A stretch of DNA of 64,000 nucleotides from Neokomagataea tanensis (GTDB taxonomy: Bacteria; Pseudomonadota; Alphaproteobacteria; Acetobacterales; Acetobacteraceae): NCBI RefSeq assembly GCF_006542335.1, contig NZ_CP032485.1, positions 1,498,501-1,562,500 of the forward strand. Reading direction: 5' to 3'. Shown here piece after piece: positions 62,943 to 64,000 of the stretch. Under the pieces are notes generated by a model. It saw nothing but the letters and a program-made list of their open reading frames with translations. It searched no databases and had not been told where the DNA came from. Position 1 is the stretch's first letter. Each line of letters begins with the position of its first letter. The position numbers and the translations under genes were made by a program.

Positions 62943-63989
62943 ATGGAGTTCATGACCAGACTGTTCCGCCTTCCCGCTCTTGCTGCTCCTACGAAGGCGC
63001 GTGCCGTTCGGGCCAGCGCTATGGCTCTGACGCTGGCTCTGGCGACGGGCGCTGTAGCACCTGCTATCAGCTATGCTCAGGATGCTTCCCAGAACGCAGC
63101 ACCTGCGACGGCTCCAGCTGATCAGTCAGCAGCACCTGCTGCTCCTGCACCAGCAGCTCCTGACGCAGCTGCACCAGCAGCGCCTGCGCCTGACGCAGCC
63201 GCACCAGCAGCTACACCAGACGCTTCAGCACCAGCTGCAGCTGAAAAAGTTGCACCACCAGCTGAAGACACAGCACCAAAGGGCAACCCATACGGCCTCG
63301 GCGCTCTGTGGGCGAATGGTGACATCATCGCACGTGGCGTGTTGATCATCATGGTCATCATGTCAGCTGGTACCTGGATCATCATGGTCAGCAAATTCCT
63401 TGAGCAGGCACGTGTGCTTTCTGCTGCAAAAGAATCTGCTCGTGAATTCTGGGCGAAGCCTTCAATCCAAGAAGGTGCGGCTGCTCTTAAGGCATCTTCT
63501 CCTTTCCGCTACATTGCCGAAACAGGCATTGTGGCTGCTGAGCACCACGATGGCTCAATGCGTGACTCGATCGACCTGCACTCATGGACCGAAATGTCCA
63601 TCTCTCGTTCAGTCGAGACGGTAAACACACGTCTGCAAGGTGGCCTCGCATTCCTTGGTACAGTTGGTTCAACGTCTCCGTTCGTTGGTCTGTTCGGTAC
63701 CGTTTGGGGTATTTACCACGCTCTGACAGCTATCGGTATTTCCGGTCAGGCTTCTATCGACAAGGTTGCAGGCCCAGTTGGTGAATCCTTGATCATGACA
63801 GCTATCGGTCTTGCAACGGCTGTTCCTGCTGTTCTGGGTTACAACTTGCTGGTTCGCCGTAACAAGGGCGCTATGGACCGCATCCGTAACTTCGCAGCTG
63901 ACGTTCAGTCCATCCTGATTGGTGGCTTCCGTCACGGTTCTTCACCAGAAGCAGGTAAGATGGCTTCTTCAACCAGCAACCGAGGCTAA
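62943..63989 (+). CDS. exbB: ExbB proton-channel protein with long exported Ala/Pro N-terminus
   Basis: 348 residues; MotA/TolQ/ExbB family. Export signal (SAMALTLALATGAVAPAISYA), then about 80 Ala/Pro/Asp-rich residues, then helices GVLIIMVIMSAGTWIIMV and the family block LQGGLAFLGTVGSTSPFVGLFGTVWGIYHALTAIG, GPVGESLIMTAIGLATAVPAVLGYNLL. ATG at 62943 or 62952. With ExbD it turns proton flow into TonB movement. Confidence 0.94.
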   Translation: MEFMTRLFRLPALAAPTKARAVRASAMALTLALATGAVAPAISYAQDASQNAAPATAPADQSAAPAAPAPAAPDAAAPAAPAPDAAAPAATPDASAPAAAEKVAPPAEDTAPKGNPYGLGALWANGDIIARGVLIIMVIMSAGTWIIMVSKFLEQARVLSAAKESAREFWAKPSIQEGAAALKASSPFRYIAETGIVAAEHHDGSMRDSIDLHSWTEMSISRSVETVNTRLQGGLAFLGTVGSTSPFVGLFGTVWGIYHALTAIGISGQASIDKVAGPVGESLIMTAIGLATAVPAVLGYNLLVRRNKGAMDRIRNFAADVQSILIGGFRHGSSPEAGKMASSTSNRG

Positions 63990-63993
63990 TCCC

Positions 63994-64000
63994 ATGGGAA
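63994..64000 (+). CDS. Start of downstream gene, probably exbD (3' end outside window)
   Basis: Only ATGGGAA is visible, five bases after the exbB stop, with GAGG upstream in the exbB tail (CGAGGC). In this order the next gene is normally exbD. Confidence 0.35.

Overview
The window looks like a chromosomal segment of an acetic acid bacterium (Alphaproteobacteria, Acetobacteraceae). Three things point there: a hopanoid side-chain gene set (hpnH, hpnM, hpnI, hpnJ, hpnK), an alphaproteobacterial DksA with a degenerate zinc finger, and several TonB-dependent receptors with a TonB/ExbB pair. The genus cannot be fixed from the sequence alone. Base composition is moderate, with clearly AT-rich islands at about 12.1-12.5 kb, 14.5-16.8 kb, 35.5-35.7 kb and 39.1-39.5 kb. 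I saw no phage, insertion sequence, CRISPR array or rRNA.

Layout. 0-6 kb: the end of an outer-membrane efflux factor, a YdjM-type membrane hydrolase, purH, a small secreted protein, and a fliK-flgD flagellar pair. 6-11 kb: an AGE-family sugar isomerase facing rpe, a heparinase-like lyase and a glycosyltransferase. 11-17 kb, minus strand: an ABC exporter pair, tyrS, an orphan membrane protein and a DesK/DesR-like two-component system. 17-24 kb: a GT8-like glycosyltransferase, a small alpha/beta hydrolase, two tandem cysteine desulfurases with a [2Fe-2S] ferredoxin and mnmA, then ribokinase and an S1/P1 nuclease. 25-35 kb: a siderophore receptor with a promoter and Fur-box-like palindrome, prfC, rpsD, a BON-LysM protein, MFS and (frameshifted) MATE transporters, cysS and trmJ. 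35-41 kb: another TonB-dependent receptor, then an ArsR (BigR-like) regulator and two YeeE/YedE half-transporters split by a GH27 alpha-galactosidase. 41-48 kb: gltX, an RNA methyltransferase, a bactofilin, a PfkB kinase and a third receptor. 48-54 kb: hopanoid genes. 54-64 kb: a CorB-like protein, flgI-flgJ-flgN-like genes, dksA, tRNA-Thr, penicillin-binding protein 1A, prfB with a programmed frameshift, and tonB-exbB (exbD starts at the edge).

How the parts connect. The receptors depend on TonB-ExbB-ExbD energy, and two of the three carry similar Fur-box-like palindromes. HpnH starts the hopanoid side chain; HpnI, HpnK and HpnJ build the cyclitol ether. The desulfurase-ferredoxin-MnmA block is a sulfur relay to tRNA. 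Translation genes are frequent (tyrS, cysS, gltX, rpsD, prfB, prfC, trmJ, mnmA).

Most notable observations: (1) the prfB frameshift site has the canonical geometry but an in-frame UAA instead of UGA; (2) hpnJ and the MATE gene are each broken by loss of one base in a seven-base G/C run; (3) a GH27 gene sits inside a BigR-type sulfur operon, with a perfect 20-bp inverted repeat inside its 5' coding region; (4) an AT-rich ABC exporter and a DesK/DesR-like system flank tyrS.
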